In this document: piece by piece, positions 31,213-40,920 of the stretch
Position numbering within the stretch: the stretch's first letter is position 1
Layout: the number at the start of each line of letters is the position of its first letter
Assembly: GCF_963966145.1 (NCBI RefSeq)
Contig: NC_091046.1
Coordinates: forward strand, 26,908,001 to 26,972,000
Source of the DNA: Tenebrio molitor
Taxonomy: Eukaryota > Arthropoda > Insecta > Coleoptera > Tenebrionidae
Reading direction: 5' to 3'
DNA: 64,000 bases
Notes under the pieces: generated by a model
Told to the model about the DNA's origin: nothing
Databases searched by the model: none
Seen by the model: only the letters and a program-made list of their open reading frames with translations
Program-made: the position numbers and the translations under genes

Positions 31213-31446
31213 CTACCTGCGGAGGTACCTCATCGAACCCAGCTCTACCGCGGGTGGCGCCCTAACCACCACCAAACGAGCTAGCCAAATTATGCCCTTT
31301 TGGCCAGATTGTACCGTGGCATATGTCACATAATACGGAGACCATATTATAGAACCATATGCAGCAACAACAGAGCTAATATGCACATCAAAAACCAGCC
31401 TGGATTCAAACCAAATATGTACCGAGGTCCTTTGTGGTTTTGACAA
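31213..31446 (-). pseudogene. Jockey-like LINE pol fragment
   Basis: A 77-codon minus-strand frame contains AAYGSIIWSPYYVTYATVQS and GQKGIIWLAR. The YGS..W.P.Y......(V)...QK..I block follows the reverse transcriptase domain in jockey-group polymerases. It overlaps in the protein with the copy at 29.8-30.2 kb, so it is a second insertion. Confidence 0.55.
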
Positions 31447-31517
31447 GTTGTGACATTTATCAAAATCCGCTCACACAGGAGAAATTTCACAAATTCTGAC
31501 AGTGTCGAACAAAAAAA
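31436..31517. repeat. MITE fragment shared with 51.8 kb
   Basis: TTTTGACAAGTTGTGACATT TATCAAAATCCG, then GACAGTGTCGAACAAAAAAA matches 51819-51899 almost base for base. Confidence 0.7.
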
Positions 31518-31713
31518 TTGTTTTCATTTCATATCTACCATATGATTCTCTTTTTTCTCTTTCACCCTTATCACTATACTCGTAGGTCACAGCAACGGGC
31601 GCAGCAATTAGCCGCAAGAAACAAGTGAAAGTTTCATTGCATTTGTTTTTTGTTCTTCGCTTATCGGCATCGGCGAAGCAAGTAATCCCCATAAACATCA
31701 GTTAATCAAGTCA
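31518..31713. other. Short unassigned stretch
   Basis: No gene or clear element was seen. Confidence 0.4.
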
Positions 31714-32100
31714 CTGTATTTACCTTGAAAATGTCTCTAAACTGGCTAGCATGTAAAATTATACCGAGCGATCATTTAAAAAATAAATCGAGTTTGCTTT
31801 GGAGCCTATGCTATAGCACGGGTTGCCATAGGTAACACGCCGACTCGATTTATTTTTTAATTGATCGCACCGTACTAGCAAACATTTAAAATTTTACACC
31901 CGTGCTCATATGAGTGATGTGCGTTTCCAAAGCAATACGTGTAAAGCTCATACGATTTTTTTTTCAAATACCGGAATTTTTAATAGTTTGTATAACTATT
32001 TACAAGTGAGGAACAAATAAAATATTCAACAATACACGCATGGTAACGGGATTTATTGGTTTCAGTACTGTCGCCAGTAAAAACCCTTTTTACCATGCTA
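31714..32100. repeat. Interspersed repeat, copy 2 (inverted to 3.0-3.4 kb)
   Basis: Runs from AATCAAGTCACTGTATTTACC to the CATGGTAA/ACCATG region and matches copy 1 in reverse. It contains an extra MITE (31764-31872) and, near 32046-32093, about 50 extra bases between two ATGGTAA/TTACCATG boxes. Confidence 0.75.
31764..31872. mobile_element. 109-bp TA-flanked MITE inside the interspersed repeat
   Basis: CCGAGCGATCATTTAAAAAA pairs with the right end, whose inverse starts CGGTGCGATCAATTAAAAAA. Arms extend to AATAAATCGAGT. TA lies on both sides (31762-31763 and 31873-31874). Copy 1 of the surrounding repeat lacks it. Its GAGCGATC end resembles the MITE at 34287-34465. Confidence 0.8.
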
Positions 32101-32202
32101 GTAATGTCAAATACTATAAATATATTGTTGCTATTAACGAGTTATATTACCAGTTAAAATTTATGTACTTATTTCTGAGACACGTTGTATATTAGGTATA
32201 TA

Positions 32203-33843
32203 CAGTAGTGGACAATTGATTGGCCCCAAAATGTTAAAAATATGCAAATAATTGTTTGGGTTGACTTTATCCAGTTGAAGTAAAAAGAATAAAATACCCT
32301 GAAAAGTATCAGGCTTTTTAAAGTAAAGTAAGTATTTATAACACGTCATAAACTCATAAACTATAATTCGCATTGACAATAATTTTTTTGCATTTGTTGG
32401 TCTTATTTTGACCGGACAATTGATTGGCCCCAATACAATACATGTTGTCTTAGCAAGGAAGTAATTGAGTTAAATTTAGCTACTTATATTTTTTGATCAA
32501 GTGAGTATGTTAGTTGTTGGTAACCATGGTTACCACTTGTTTGAAGCTAACAATAATGGCACCACCACGAGTAGGTAAAGAAATTGAATCTTTAATCCTT
32601 CGCTTGCGTGAAGATGAAAAGTGGACCATGGAAAAAATCGCGCAACATGTGAAAATGCATCGCAGTATCGTGTCAAAAATAATTCGGCGCTTAAGAAATC
32701 CTCGAATTCTTAAAACGGGCGGTAAGCCACGAGCAACTGATAAAAGGTAATTTTATTATTATTTACTTTGCTTTGGTGTCATTAAAATAAATGTTTCAGA
32801 ACTGATAATCAAATAGTAAAGACATCAAAAAAGAACTGTCGTGCTACAGCTCCTCAAATCCGCCAAGAACTAAACCTCCTTGACATTAGTTGTCGGACTA
32901 TCCAGCGCCGCCTCGCTGAAGCTGGCCTACACGGAAGAAGACCAGCAAAAAAGCCCTTTATTTCGCAAAAGAATCGTCTTCTGCGGCTCCAATTTGCAAG
33001 GGACACCTTGCATGGACACTTGAAGAGTGGAAAAACATACTTTGGTCTGATGAGAGTAAGTTTAACCTGTACTCTGATGACGGTAAAGGGTACGTTCGGC
33101 GTCCAATTAATCAGCGTTACAACAAACGGTACACAACAGCAACAGTCAAGTTTGGAGGTGGTAATATTATGGTGTGGGGGTGTTTTTCCTGGCATGGACT
33201 AGGTCCTTTACATCGTATTACTGATAAAATGGACCAGTTTCAATACAAAGAAATTTTAGAAACAGTGATGCTTCCACATGCGCAAGAGAATCTTCCGGAA
33301 AATTGGCAGTTTCAACAAGACAACGATCCAAAACACACTGCAAAAAGTGTGAAAAATTGGATAAATAGTAGCGATATCCAAGTTCTACTTTGGCCAGCTC
33401 AATCGCCTGATTTGAACCCCATTGAAAACCTATGGGGTGAAATTGAATGTGCTTTAAAAGGCAAAGAATACAAAACAAAAAATGGACTTTTTGAGGCCGT
33501 CCAAGAATTATGGAGCAACTTACCCAGGGCTGAGATTGAAAATTTGGTTAAATCAATGCCGAGGCGTTGCCAAGCCGTATTAAATGCCAGGGGTTATGCC
33601 ACAAAGTACTGAAAGTCTGTTTGGGGCCAATCAATTGTCCGGTAAAAATACGACCAAAAAATTTAAAATTTTTGCTGTTAATATAAATTATAGTTTATCA
33701 CATGTTGTAAATATGTAGTTACTTTACATTAAAAAGCCTGATTCTTTTCAAGGTATTTTTTTTACTCGAACTAGACAAAATTAACTTAAACAATTATTTT
33801 ATTGATTTTTAACATTTTGGGGCCAATCAATTGTCCGTAGGTG
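32203..33843 (+). mobile_element. Tc1 element with IR/DR ends, nearly complete
   Basis: A 1,641-bp element flanked by TA (32201-32202 and 33844-33845). Each end is about 230 bp long and carries two copies of GGACAATTGATTGGCCCC, one at the tip (about 32210 and 33818) and one about 200 bp inside (about 32414 and 33622). Two transposase-binding direct repeats per inverted repeat is the IR/DR layout known from Sleeping Beauty-type Tc1 elements. It encloses one transposase gene with an intron. Confidence 0.9.
32556..33612 (+). pseudogene. Tc1 transposase, two exons, one frameshift
   Basis: The best start is the ATG at 32556 (MAPPRVGKEIESLILRLRED); an in-frame ATG at 32514 is possible. HTH: TMEKIAQHVKMHRSIVSKII. 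A 53-bp intron with GT..AG ends (32747-32799) splits an Arg codon; without splicing a stop follows at once. Exon 2 continues ATAPQIRQELNLLDISCRTI and QRRLAEAGLHGRRPAKKPFI. One base appears lost near 33003 (LQFARD / LAWTLEEW). After it come NILWSDESKF (D), GNIMVWGCFSW, FQQDNDPKHTAKSV (D) and SPDLNPIENLWG (E), with 34 residues between D and E. Stop at 33610-33612. All catalytic residues are intact; this is the best-preserved DNA transposase in the window apart from that frameshift. Confidence 0.9.
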
Positions 33844-33845
33844 TA

Positions 33846-34018
33846 TATTTTAAATTCATACATTTTATTGGAAGAAAAATTAGTTCACAAAAGAAACGAA
33901 CATTGATTTCCGCAAAAGAAAAAGTGTCGGTGGTTAACTGCTACAATGAAATAAAATACAACAAAACAAAACATACATAGGCACTACTCCAATAGAAAAT
34001 ATTCCACGGATTATTATA
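33846..34018 (+). pseudogene. Possible transposase N-terminal remnant
   Basis: One frame reads LISAKEKVSVVNCYNEIKYN, similar to the first helix of IS630-type transposases, then stops. Near 39203-39247 a separate stretch, LAESDSDSDSESDS and a stop, could be the acidic tail of the same gene if 34019-39202 is an insertion. Both are speculative. Confidence 0.3.
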
Positions 34019-34267
34019 GGTGACCGGAACTCGATGTCTCAACTCTATTAAAAGAAAAGGAAAGACGATAGAAAAAATCTGAAGAGGTTCAAGTTACAGG
34101 CCAGGCTGTGTTGCCACATTCCCTGGTAGGCCATTCCATGACCTACGATGTTCCTAAAATTTTGAAACCAATTCGACATTTAAAATAAATTTTGACAAGT
34201 CCTTGATCAAATTCGTCAAATTGAATTAAAAATGTCATTTAAGTGCTGCGTACCAAATTGCAACTCA

Positions 34268-34665
34268 AATAGCGTACACCTAATATGAGCGATCAAATTA
34301 ATTTGTAATCGAGTCATCCATGGATTTGAATCCGTATGTCTTTGCGATTGATATGTCGAGATCTAACCTGTGTTTCGCGCAGTGATTATTGTAGCATGGA
34401 GTTCAAGCAACGACATACGGTTTCGGATTCATGGATAACTCGATTACAAATTAATGTGATCGCTCTTTATTTCCCCATGTATTGTTAGCTTTGTTTCCAT
34501 GGCTAAATTAAAGTGACAAAAGCCCGCATCATCACTAAACTAGAAGAAAAGTAGCGTATGAAATTTATGTTGCCTAGAAACAGTCTATAGCGGGCCATTT
34601 AAACTAGGAAAATATTACAAAAATTGGTCTCAGCACTTGTACGCTATTTTTTTTGGAATCAAGTG
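34268..34665. mobile_element. MITE with AATAGCGTAC ends, copy 1
   Basis: AATAGCGTACACCTAATATG on the left and ...CACTTGTACGCTATTTTTTT on the right are inverted. The interior (GTTAGCTTTGTTTCCATGG, CATCACTAAACTAGAAG, GTTGCCTAGAAACAGT) matches the copy at 59.77-60.69 kb. It is itself split by a 179-bp MITE. Confidence 0.75.
34287..34465. mobile_element. 179-bp MITE nested in the MITE above
   Basis: GAGCGATCAAATTAATTTGT AATCGAGT is inverted at the right end (ACTCGATTACAAATTAATGT GATCGCTC). Inner arms also match (GACATACGG and GGATTCATGGAT). The copy of the host MITE at 59.8 kb reads straight through here (AATATGTTCCCATG), giving the empty site. Confidence 0.85.
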
Positions 34666-34783
34666 CACCTACCTGTATTTAAGTTTCCATCAAATGAGGA
34701 AACGAAGCCAATAATTTGGAAAGAGATTTTAAAAATCGAAGAGTTTAGAAACAGATATCAATGGGGGCAAAATGATGTGACTC

Positions 34784-35305
34784 GTGCCAAACACGGTGCC
34801 AATAACTTCTAATTACGAAGAAATTACACTTTGGGAAGAAATAATCAAAATTAGTAATGACGACACAATCACTGGGGAAAATCTTTTGGCTTTAAAAACG
34901 AATATTGAAATGAGACTGGGAAGCAAGTTACAAGAAATGGGGTGGGATTTAGGCAATGGAGAGAACAAAATTGTTATATTTAAGTTGAAAATGCCCACCT
35001 CGCGTTACTTTATAATCATAGTTTCAATAGCCCGGAACACAGCAGAGAAACTAAAATATTATCAGTACCTACCTAATGAGCATCGTTATTCTTCTGTCTC
35101 CAAGGTGGTTTTAAACTATGTAGTACAATGCGATAAGGCATTTTTGAACTGTCGTAAAATTAGATTTGACAAATGCAAATACAGGGCAAGTTACATAAGC
35201 CTTATTTCTGAATTTATTTTGTACGCAACCAAAAATACTAATGACGCTGACCACTTGATACCGTTTATAATGAGATTTAATTTAGTAATCAACCTAGGTA
35301 TGTAA
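34784..35305 (+). CDS. Unidentified open frame after the THAP remnant
   Basis: A 173-codon open frame, including ITLWEEIIKISNDDTITGEN, LLALKTNIEMRLGSKLQEMG and RYSSVSKVVLNYVVQCDKAF. I do not recognise a domain. It follows the THAP remnant at 34.2-34.8 kb and may be part of the same decayed protein in a shifted frame. A GTATGT donor-like sequence lies at 35298. No stop for 520 bases in an AT-rich region suggests that it was once coding. Confidence 0.3.
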   Translation: MPNTVPITSNYEEITLWEEIIKISNDDTITGENLLALKTNIEMRLGSKLQEMGWDLGNGENKIVIFKLKMPTSRYFIIIVSIARNTAEKLKYYQYLPNEHRYSSVSKVVLNYVVQCDKAFLNCRKIRFDKCKYRASYISLISEFILYATKNTNDADHLIPFIMRFNLVINLGM

Positions 35306-35823
35306 TTTGGCTAAAAATGTCAAAACCTATATACCTATATTTTGGCATATTTAATACGATGAGCGCCAAAGCGGTTTTTGGTAGGAATACCCTGTGGACC
35401 AACATAAGATTTCTCTTCAGTTGATGTGGTAACATGCTAAAAAGTCTATAAATCTGGAAAATAATATTTTTTGACTTTTTTATTTTGAAAATCAAAGCGG
35501 CGGGCACACGTGAGCGCTAGTGCTTGAGCGGCAACTATAGATGCGCGGGACCGCCGCGGTCACCTATGCAGGTCTGTTCTTGTATGGAATGCAATGTCTT
35601 ATCGCGTTGGTAGAGTCAGATTGACTGATTCATACATCTGCATGACGTGCATCATAATCGGTTTGTGCCAGAATGGATCAATTTAGTGGTCGTACAAAAG
35701 TCATTATGAGTAATGCAATGAGAATAAACGAGGAAGGGAAGAAATTGCCCCATTCGTATAACGAAATAAATTCATGGGTACATAGATAGATATAAGAAAT
35801 GATAGTTTATTCTTAATTTTTTA

Positions 35824-35935
35824 GGAAGCGATTCAGAAGACTTCAATTCATCGGATTCAGTAGCGGATCCCCATTATTTGTCCTCCAGCTCGGAAGAAAT
35901 TGATGATTTTAGTTCTGAAGAAAGCGGCGAATAAA
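35824..35935 (+). pseudogene. Acidic exon, probably transposon-derived
   Basis: After TTTTTTAG the frame reads GSDSEDFNSSDSVADPHYLS and SSSEEIDDFSSEESGE, then a stop. Acidic D/S-rich blocks of this sort start several transposases. It may be the 5' exon of the transposase that follows. Confidence 0.35.
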
Positions 35936-35984
35936 TACGAGTATATCCAACAAACTAGGATAATCCGGTTCCCTCGACAAGAAA

Positions 35985-36870
35985 AGTAAAATCAGAAGGA
36001 AAGCGTTTTATTGTCCTTCATGCTGGTTGTTCAGATGGATTTTTAGATGGGTGTAGCCTCCTTTTGGACACCAATATAAACGATAGAGACTACCACAAAA
36101 CCATGTCTGGTGACCTTTTCTTTAAGTGGGTGAAAGACCAACTGTTGCCAGCCTTAAATAAGCTATCCAGAAAGTGTATTGTTGTTATGGATAATGCACC
36201 CTAGAATTGTATGAGAAGCGAGAAATCACCTACTAGTAGCAGTAATAAAGAATTTCTACAATCCTGGCTCCGTAAGAAAAATGTTTTGGTTGATAACAAA
36301 TCCACAAAAAAAGAATTATGGTCTTTAATCAAGCCAATTATTGATAATTCAGTTAAAAAATACAAAGTGGATGAACTCTTATGTGCAAATGGTTACAGTG
36401 TGTTGCGGCTTCCTCCATACCACTGTCAGTATAACCCCATAGAGTTAATGTGGGGTTATTGTAAAACGTATTACAATACACATATTAATACACTGTCAGG
36501 TAAAGATCGAACATCAGTTTTATGAACCACAGCTTTGAACAACTGTGATGGGGGAATGTGGAGTAATGCCATAAAACATTGTGAAGCACTGATTAGTCAA
36601 GACTGGACAAAATTAATGGGAAATTTTTCAATTGATGAAATTCCACCGTTCATAATAAATCTTGAAGAATCTGACTCTGACTCAGATTTTTTGGATGAAG
36701 ATGATTCACTGCCAGATATACAAGAGCCTGATACTTCAGCTTCAGATATTGATGAAGTCATCACAATATTGATTAATGTTAATAGTGATGAGGCTGTTGA
36801 CACTACAACACAAAACAAATTCAGTTATTTATTTTATTACATGAGTAGGTACTTATTTACGTTTTTGTAA
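35985..36870 (+). pseudogene. IS630/Tc1-superfamily transposase with extended D-E spacing
   Basis: In one frame: VKSEGKRFIVLHAGCSDGFL, LLLDTNINDRDYHKTMSGDL, FFKWVKDQLLPALNKLSRKC and IVVMDNAP (second D). A TAG follows at 36202-36204, then EFLQSWLRKKNVLVDNKSTK, KYKVDELLCANGYSVLRLPP and YHCQYNPIELMWGYCKT (E). An in-frame TGA at 36523 is followed by MWSNAIKHCEALISQDWTKL and an acidic tail (NLEESDSDSDFLDEDD). Counting the stop, 83 residues separate the second D and the E, against 34 in Tc1; the extra part includes the SWLRKKN helix. I know this as a separate branch of the superfamily (DD82E-like). Two stops make it inactive as read. Confidence 0.75.
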
Positions 36871-37458
36871 TGGATTTTGTAATTTCCTTGTTCATTGATT
36901 AAAATTCTTTGCGTTTCCCTTGGGTTTTACCTTCCCCCTTCCAGCAGGAACACTAACCACAGCAGATACATTTGTAGTGGCAGGACTCGCAGGCGTAGAA
37001 TTTTTAGATTTCTATTGACACCTAGTCTATTATATTAAATTATATTAAGAATGCACGATGCGTCGACGAGATAAATAATTGCTGAATATGTAGTTAAATC
37101 ATAAATTTATCATACTTATTTTGACAGTGATTTGCTTTGACGTTTTAGGAACTAGAAAATGTCAAAATTTCAAATTTCTCACTAAAAGCCGTTTTACAAC
37201 CAACCGAACCTGTTACACATTGCTAAATTTTAGGAAAAAACAACAAGTGGTGTTTCAGTAGAAACGGCAGAGCTTATATGTACTTTCAACACTAGGTGTG
37301 AAAGCTAGCTCGTTTTCAATTTCAATCTCAACTTTGCATTCATATCATCCCTTCGCTATAAATCACATTTGGAATTTGGATATTTATTTTGACGTTAGGC
37401 TTTCTTTTTTTTTGTAGAGCGGCATTTCCTATTTTTACAAGGGTAATGCAAAGGTAAC
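36871..37458. other. No gene seen
   Basis: 3' flank of the transposase and unassigned AT-rich sequence. Confidence 0.4.
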
Positions 37459-37939
37459 TACAGGGTCTCTATAAATGATTGTCTGGTCAAGCCAGCCTTG
37501 GAAAAAAAAAATTACTGCTCCGCTTTTTTGAAACCGATGCCAAATTCTAGTTCGTTTTCACGGTCACTTCTGACATTAGTGAATGACGTTTCGTTTGCGC
37601 TTGTCAGTAGAGTTTTGGTTCCTTATATTCGTTTTATCGCAGTTAATATACATACACCAAAAAATCTGTATTTTTCAATAAAAATTGCATGTACGTCCGC
37701 TTTTAGAGGTAAATACACTGGCAAAATTTGTGAGGTTATGCTTTAATGTTTTATGTTTTATTTTAGCTTTATTTTCTTTACAATGGTTTATTCTGTTGAA
37801 GATAACACGTTCATTGTTGTTTTTTACTTTCGAAATGGAAGGTTTAGTAATGGGGAATTATCTGTTTGTAAAAATGAATTCCATCAAAATATCTGAACAA
37901 CATTGCGAACAGATTTTTAACAATCAGAACAATTAGCAA

Positions 37940-38290
37940 GGGTGAATCATTAGGACCAGCACCAGTATCTGATGAAATACTCGAGGATTTGAAAGAAATG
38001 GTGGAAAAGACTACAGATATCCATAGCCTGTTTATCTCAACAATCTGGTGTACCACGATGCACTTGTCACAAAATCATTAAAAATAGGCTACAACTGCAT
38101 CTTTATAAAATTAGTGTTGTACAAGAACTCCAACCTGTAGATTATCAAAGTTGTGTTTAATAATGTATTCAGTTTGAAAATCACATCAATTTCATAATTT
38201 GGAGTGCTGAGAATCCACACCAATTTGTAGAGACTCCTTTACATGTTTTGAAAATTGGTGTGTGGAACTGTGGATAGCAGTGTTGCTGTA
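37940..38290 (+). pseudogene. Mariner-like transposase fragment
   Basis: In shifting frames: LSQQSGVPRCTCHKIIKNRL, QLHLYKISVVQELQPVDYQS, then NLECXESTP-type sequence best read as IIWSAENPHQFVETPLHVLK IGVWNCG. This is the middle of the DUF4817-type mariner transposase (S..(T)G.....CH..L...L...P(Y)K....QEL...D and W..ENPH......PLH..K.GVW). The catalytic D block between them is deleted. Lies inside the split MITE. Confidence 0.7.
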
Positions 38291-38834
38291 CCCTTAACTA
38301 AGAAATGCTGCAAAATATTTTTGAAAATAAATGAAGAATTGTCAAGTGTTTAGAAGTTAATGGGGGACATCATCAATCTATTTTATAAAAAAAATACCTA
38401 CATGTTATCGTTATTTAGTGTTGTAAATTATGTTGTTGAATATATTTGATTTTATTGAAAAACCAGTAAGACTTATTTGTTGTGAAAAACACTGTTATTT
38501 ATATTGGAAGAAAAAATGGGAGTCAATACCATATTCGACAATTCAGTCTAGATCGTATTTACAACTAGCATAAAACAAGAAATGTGAAAGCACTAAAGCA
38601 GACAAAAAGGAAGTATCAAGTATTGTATTGTGGTATACAGGGACAAGGTGTTCTCAATATTTATCTGTTTGGATTTGTTCTCATACCAATTCCTGTACAG
38701 TGTGTGGCGGTACGATGGGGGCAATAATTGTTCCCCTGTTGGTGTTGATATTAAATAATAAATACATTAATTTTAGCGAGAGTAAAGCACAGTTGAAACT
38801 TGTCTCTGGTTAAAAGCCAACAACCTAACCTGAA
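38291..38834. other. Remainder of the insertion in the split MITE
   Basis: No gene seen. Probably the 3' part of the mariner-like insertion or further inserted sequence. Confidence 0.35.
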
Positions 38835-39336
38835 AATATGACATTCATTATTTGCCCAACAAAGCGGCACATTCAAAATTTGACAAGTTTCCATGGCTGG
38901 CTGGACCCGACAATCATTTATAGAGACCCTGTAGATGTAAATCATTTTATTCCTTTTATTCCACACTGTACTTTTTAATTTTTTTTATTAGCGCTTTTTA
39001 AATATGCCAAAATATAGATGTTTCTGAGAAAAAAAAATCGATGACGTCATTACTTCAGTTTCCAAATATGGAAAAATATGCAAATTTAGTTTAAAATGGA
39101 CCTTACTCAATCCCATTTAAGAACCTCTTTTCAGATTTTTTCTATCGTCTTTGTTTTTCTTTTAATAGAGCTGAGACATCGAGTTTCGTTCACCCTGTAC
39201 AATTGGCAGAATCTGATAGTGATAGTGATTCAGAGTCTGATTCATAGCTTTAGCACCGATGGTTTAGTTAATTCTTCTTGTTCTTGTAATAAAGTAGTCT
39301 AGTATCTATTCACATTCATAGTGCTGCATACATATA

Positions 39337-40040
39337 CCGGGTGTAGAATTGGTTTACGAGACATAGGATTTTACATGTAAAAATCAAGAGTTTCAATTAT
39401 TGGCTCCCCTAACAATTTTATGGCAAAATAGTTAAAATGAAAGTTAGAGAGAATTAAAATTACTTTCTAATTTCAATCTTAGTTTTATTCTAACATCTTG
39501 TGGTACTGAAAGAAAGGCAAGAAAAGAGTTAACACAAAAATACTAAAAAGTACTTCTAGGCATGAAATTCTATTTCTTTCTTTAAATGGTATTATGGAGG
39601 ATCTTCTTTAAGAAATTTCCAAGCAACATTTGCTTCAGGTTTCCCAGACCGACCAATTTCAGCCATAGAAACAATTCGAAGAATTGGAACATTTAATGGA
39701 AGATACCTTTTCATTCGTCCTGTAGTCCTGTACGAGTTCATTTGAAGGGCAGATCAAAAGAAAATTAAATAATAGTGAAACCACCCGACAAATTATTTTA
39801 GAAGCGAAATTTCATTACTCGTACTGCTTTTTAGTATTTTTGTCTTAACTACTTTCTTGCTTTTCTTTCAGTACCACAAGATGTTAGAAAAAAACAAAGA
39901 GTGGAATTAGACAGTACTTTTAATTCTCTCTAACTTTCATTTTAACCATTTCGCCATAAAATTATTAGGGGAGCCAATAATTGGATCTCTTTATTTTTAC
40001 ATGTAAAATCCTATGTCTCGTAAACCAATTCTACACCTGG
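39337..40040 (+). mobile_element. Mariner-like deletion derivative, 704 bp
   Basis: CCGGGTGTAGAATTGGTTTA CGAGACATAGGATTTTACAT on the left is inverted at the right end, and the match continues for about 55 bp, then again further in (AAAGTTAGAGAGAATTAAAA). TA at 39335-39336 and 40041-40042. The middle (39585-39700) reads YYGGSSLRNFQATFASGFPD RPISAIETIRRIGTFN, the DUF4817 HTH. All of the catalytic domain is missing. Confidence 0.8.
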
Positions 40041-40047
40041 TATAGTG

Positions 40048-40421
40048 CCAACACTTTAAGGAGAACACGCCAATAAAGATGCGCGGCAGACGTAACTACG
40101 TTGGTCGAGTTCATTTTTCTATTTCTAGGGAGGGAAGGTAGAACCGCTTACCGGCCATGCGGCGTCAGAGGCGTACGTTCATGTTCATTCGTGATCTGCT
40201 TTGCAAGTGTTCGCTTCGTTGTTTCGTGATTTCAGGGTTGTTTTCTATTGCATTAAAATCAGTTCTTTTCAGAACTAAATAATTTTTATTGTTCGTTGAA
40301 ACATGACATAAAAGCGGTATCACAATCATTCAAATAAAAACGCAAGTGATACGCCACTGGACAAAACTGCACGGACAGATCCAGGATGACTCAACGTGTT
40401 CTCCTTAAAGTGTGCGGACTC
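40048..40421. mobile_element. MITE with CACTTTAAGGAGAACACG ends
   Basis: The 18-bp end CACTTTAAGGAGAACACG is perfectly inverted at 40404-40421. About 370 bp, non-coding. It lies directly between two mariner-like derivatives. No target duplication was clear. Confidence 0.7.
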
Positions 40422-40433
40422 TACAGGGTTATT

Positions 40434-40918
40434 CACGAGAGGTACTTCTGAATTTTTATTTTGCCGCAACCAATAATACCAATGGCAGTGACTACTAAAT
40501 CAAATTTGTTATTTCTTTTAAATTAGAAATCAAAGTAAGTTGGATAGATTTGTGAGAAATGTCAGATTGGCAGATAACCTGTATTTAATAAAAATTCAAC
40601 AAATAAATTAACAAATTAAGTTAATGTAAAAGGTGTTCGAAGTGTCTACCATCGGCTTGTAAACATCCGCAGCGGCGACAGACTTCTTTCCACGTTCTCC
40701 ATAAATGGGAGCATATCAGTCTTTTCGTCGTTATTGTAAAAACAAATTTTTCGAATTGCCAATTTTTTTTTGCTTTAACGTCAAAGCGACAGGACTAAGA
40801 GCCGTCGTGGATTCAGTTATAATTATTTTCAAAATTTGAAATCAAGATATTGTTGCAATGTGTATAATGGGTTGCGGCAAAAAGAAATTCAGAAATACCC
40901 CTCTCGTGAATAACCCTG
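40434..40918 (-). mobile_element. Mariner-like deletion derivative, 485 bp
   Basis: CAGGGTTATTCACGAGAGGT is inverted at the right end, and TTGCCGCAACC also pairs inside. TA on both sides (40432-40433 and 40919-40920). The minus strand at 40740-40630 reads LWRTWKEVCRRCGCLQADGR HFEHLL, the last residues of a DUF4817-type transposase. So only the tail of the gene and the ends remain. Confidence 0.75.
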
Positions 40919-40920
40919 TA

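Larger units (their letters stand above)
34230..34812 (+). pseudogene. THAP-domain remnant split by a MITE
   Basis: At 34231 ATG opens MSFKCCVPNCNSNS, the start of a THAP finger with the first CxxxxC pair. A nested MITE pair occupies about 34268-34665. The frame then reads PVFKFPSNEETKPIIWKEIL KIEEFRNRYQW, the next part of a THAP domain (F.FP......W). The last CxxH and AVP parts are not seen. THAP fingers are DNA-binding domains of P-type and related transposases. Confidence 0.55.
37461..38931. mobile_element. Copy 2 of the CAGGGTCTC MITE, split by about 1.1 kb
   Basis: Same ends as the 387-bp MITE at 25 kb, TA on both sides (37459-37460 and 38932-38933). The left part matches to about 37720 and the right part from about 38835. 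The roughly 1.1 kb between them is a later insertion carrying a mariner-like relic. Confidence 0.85.
35333..39017 (+). mobile_element. Candidate element carrying the long-spaced transposase
   Basis: CTATATTTTGGCATATTTAA at 35333 returns inverted at about 38997-39017, followed in both cases by a GCGC a few bases inside. The only coding DDE gene inside lies in the middle (36.0-36.87 kb). The ends are short, so the borders are tentative. Confidence 0.4.
34019..39202. mobile_element. Interval bounded by matching inverted ends (5.2 kb)
   Basis: Left GGAACTCGATGTCTCAACTC then TATTAAAAGAAAAGGAAAGA CGATAGAAAAAATCTGA; the same sequence returns inverted at about 39130-39196 (TCAGATTTTTTCTATCGTCT ...GAGACATCGAGTTTCG), ending TTCACCCTGTA. 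About 70 bp at better than 85% identity. The interval contains a THAP remnant and a long-spaced transposase. It may be one element enlarged by nested insertions, or two solitary ends. Confidence 0.5.
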
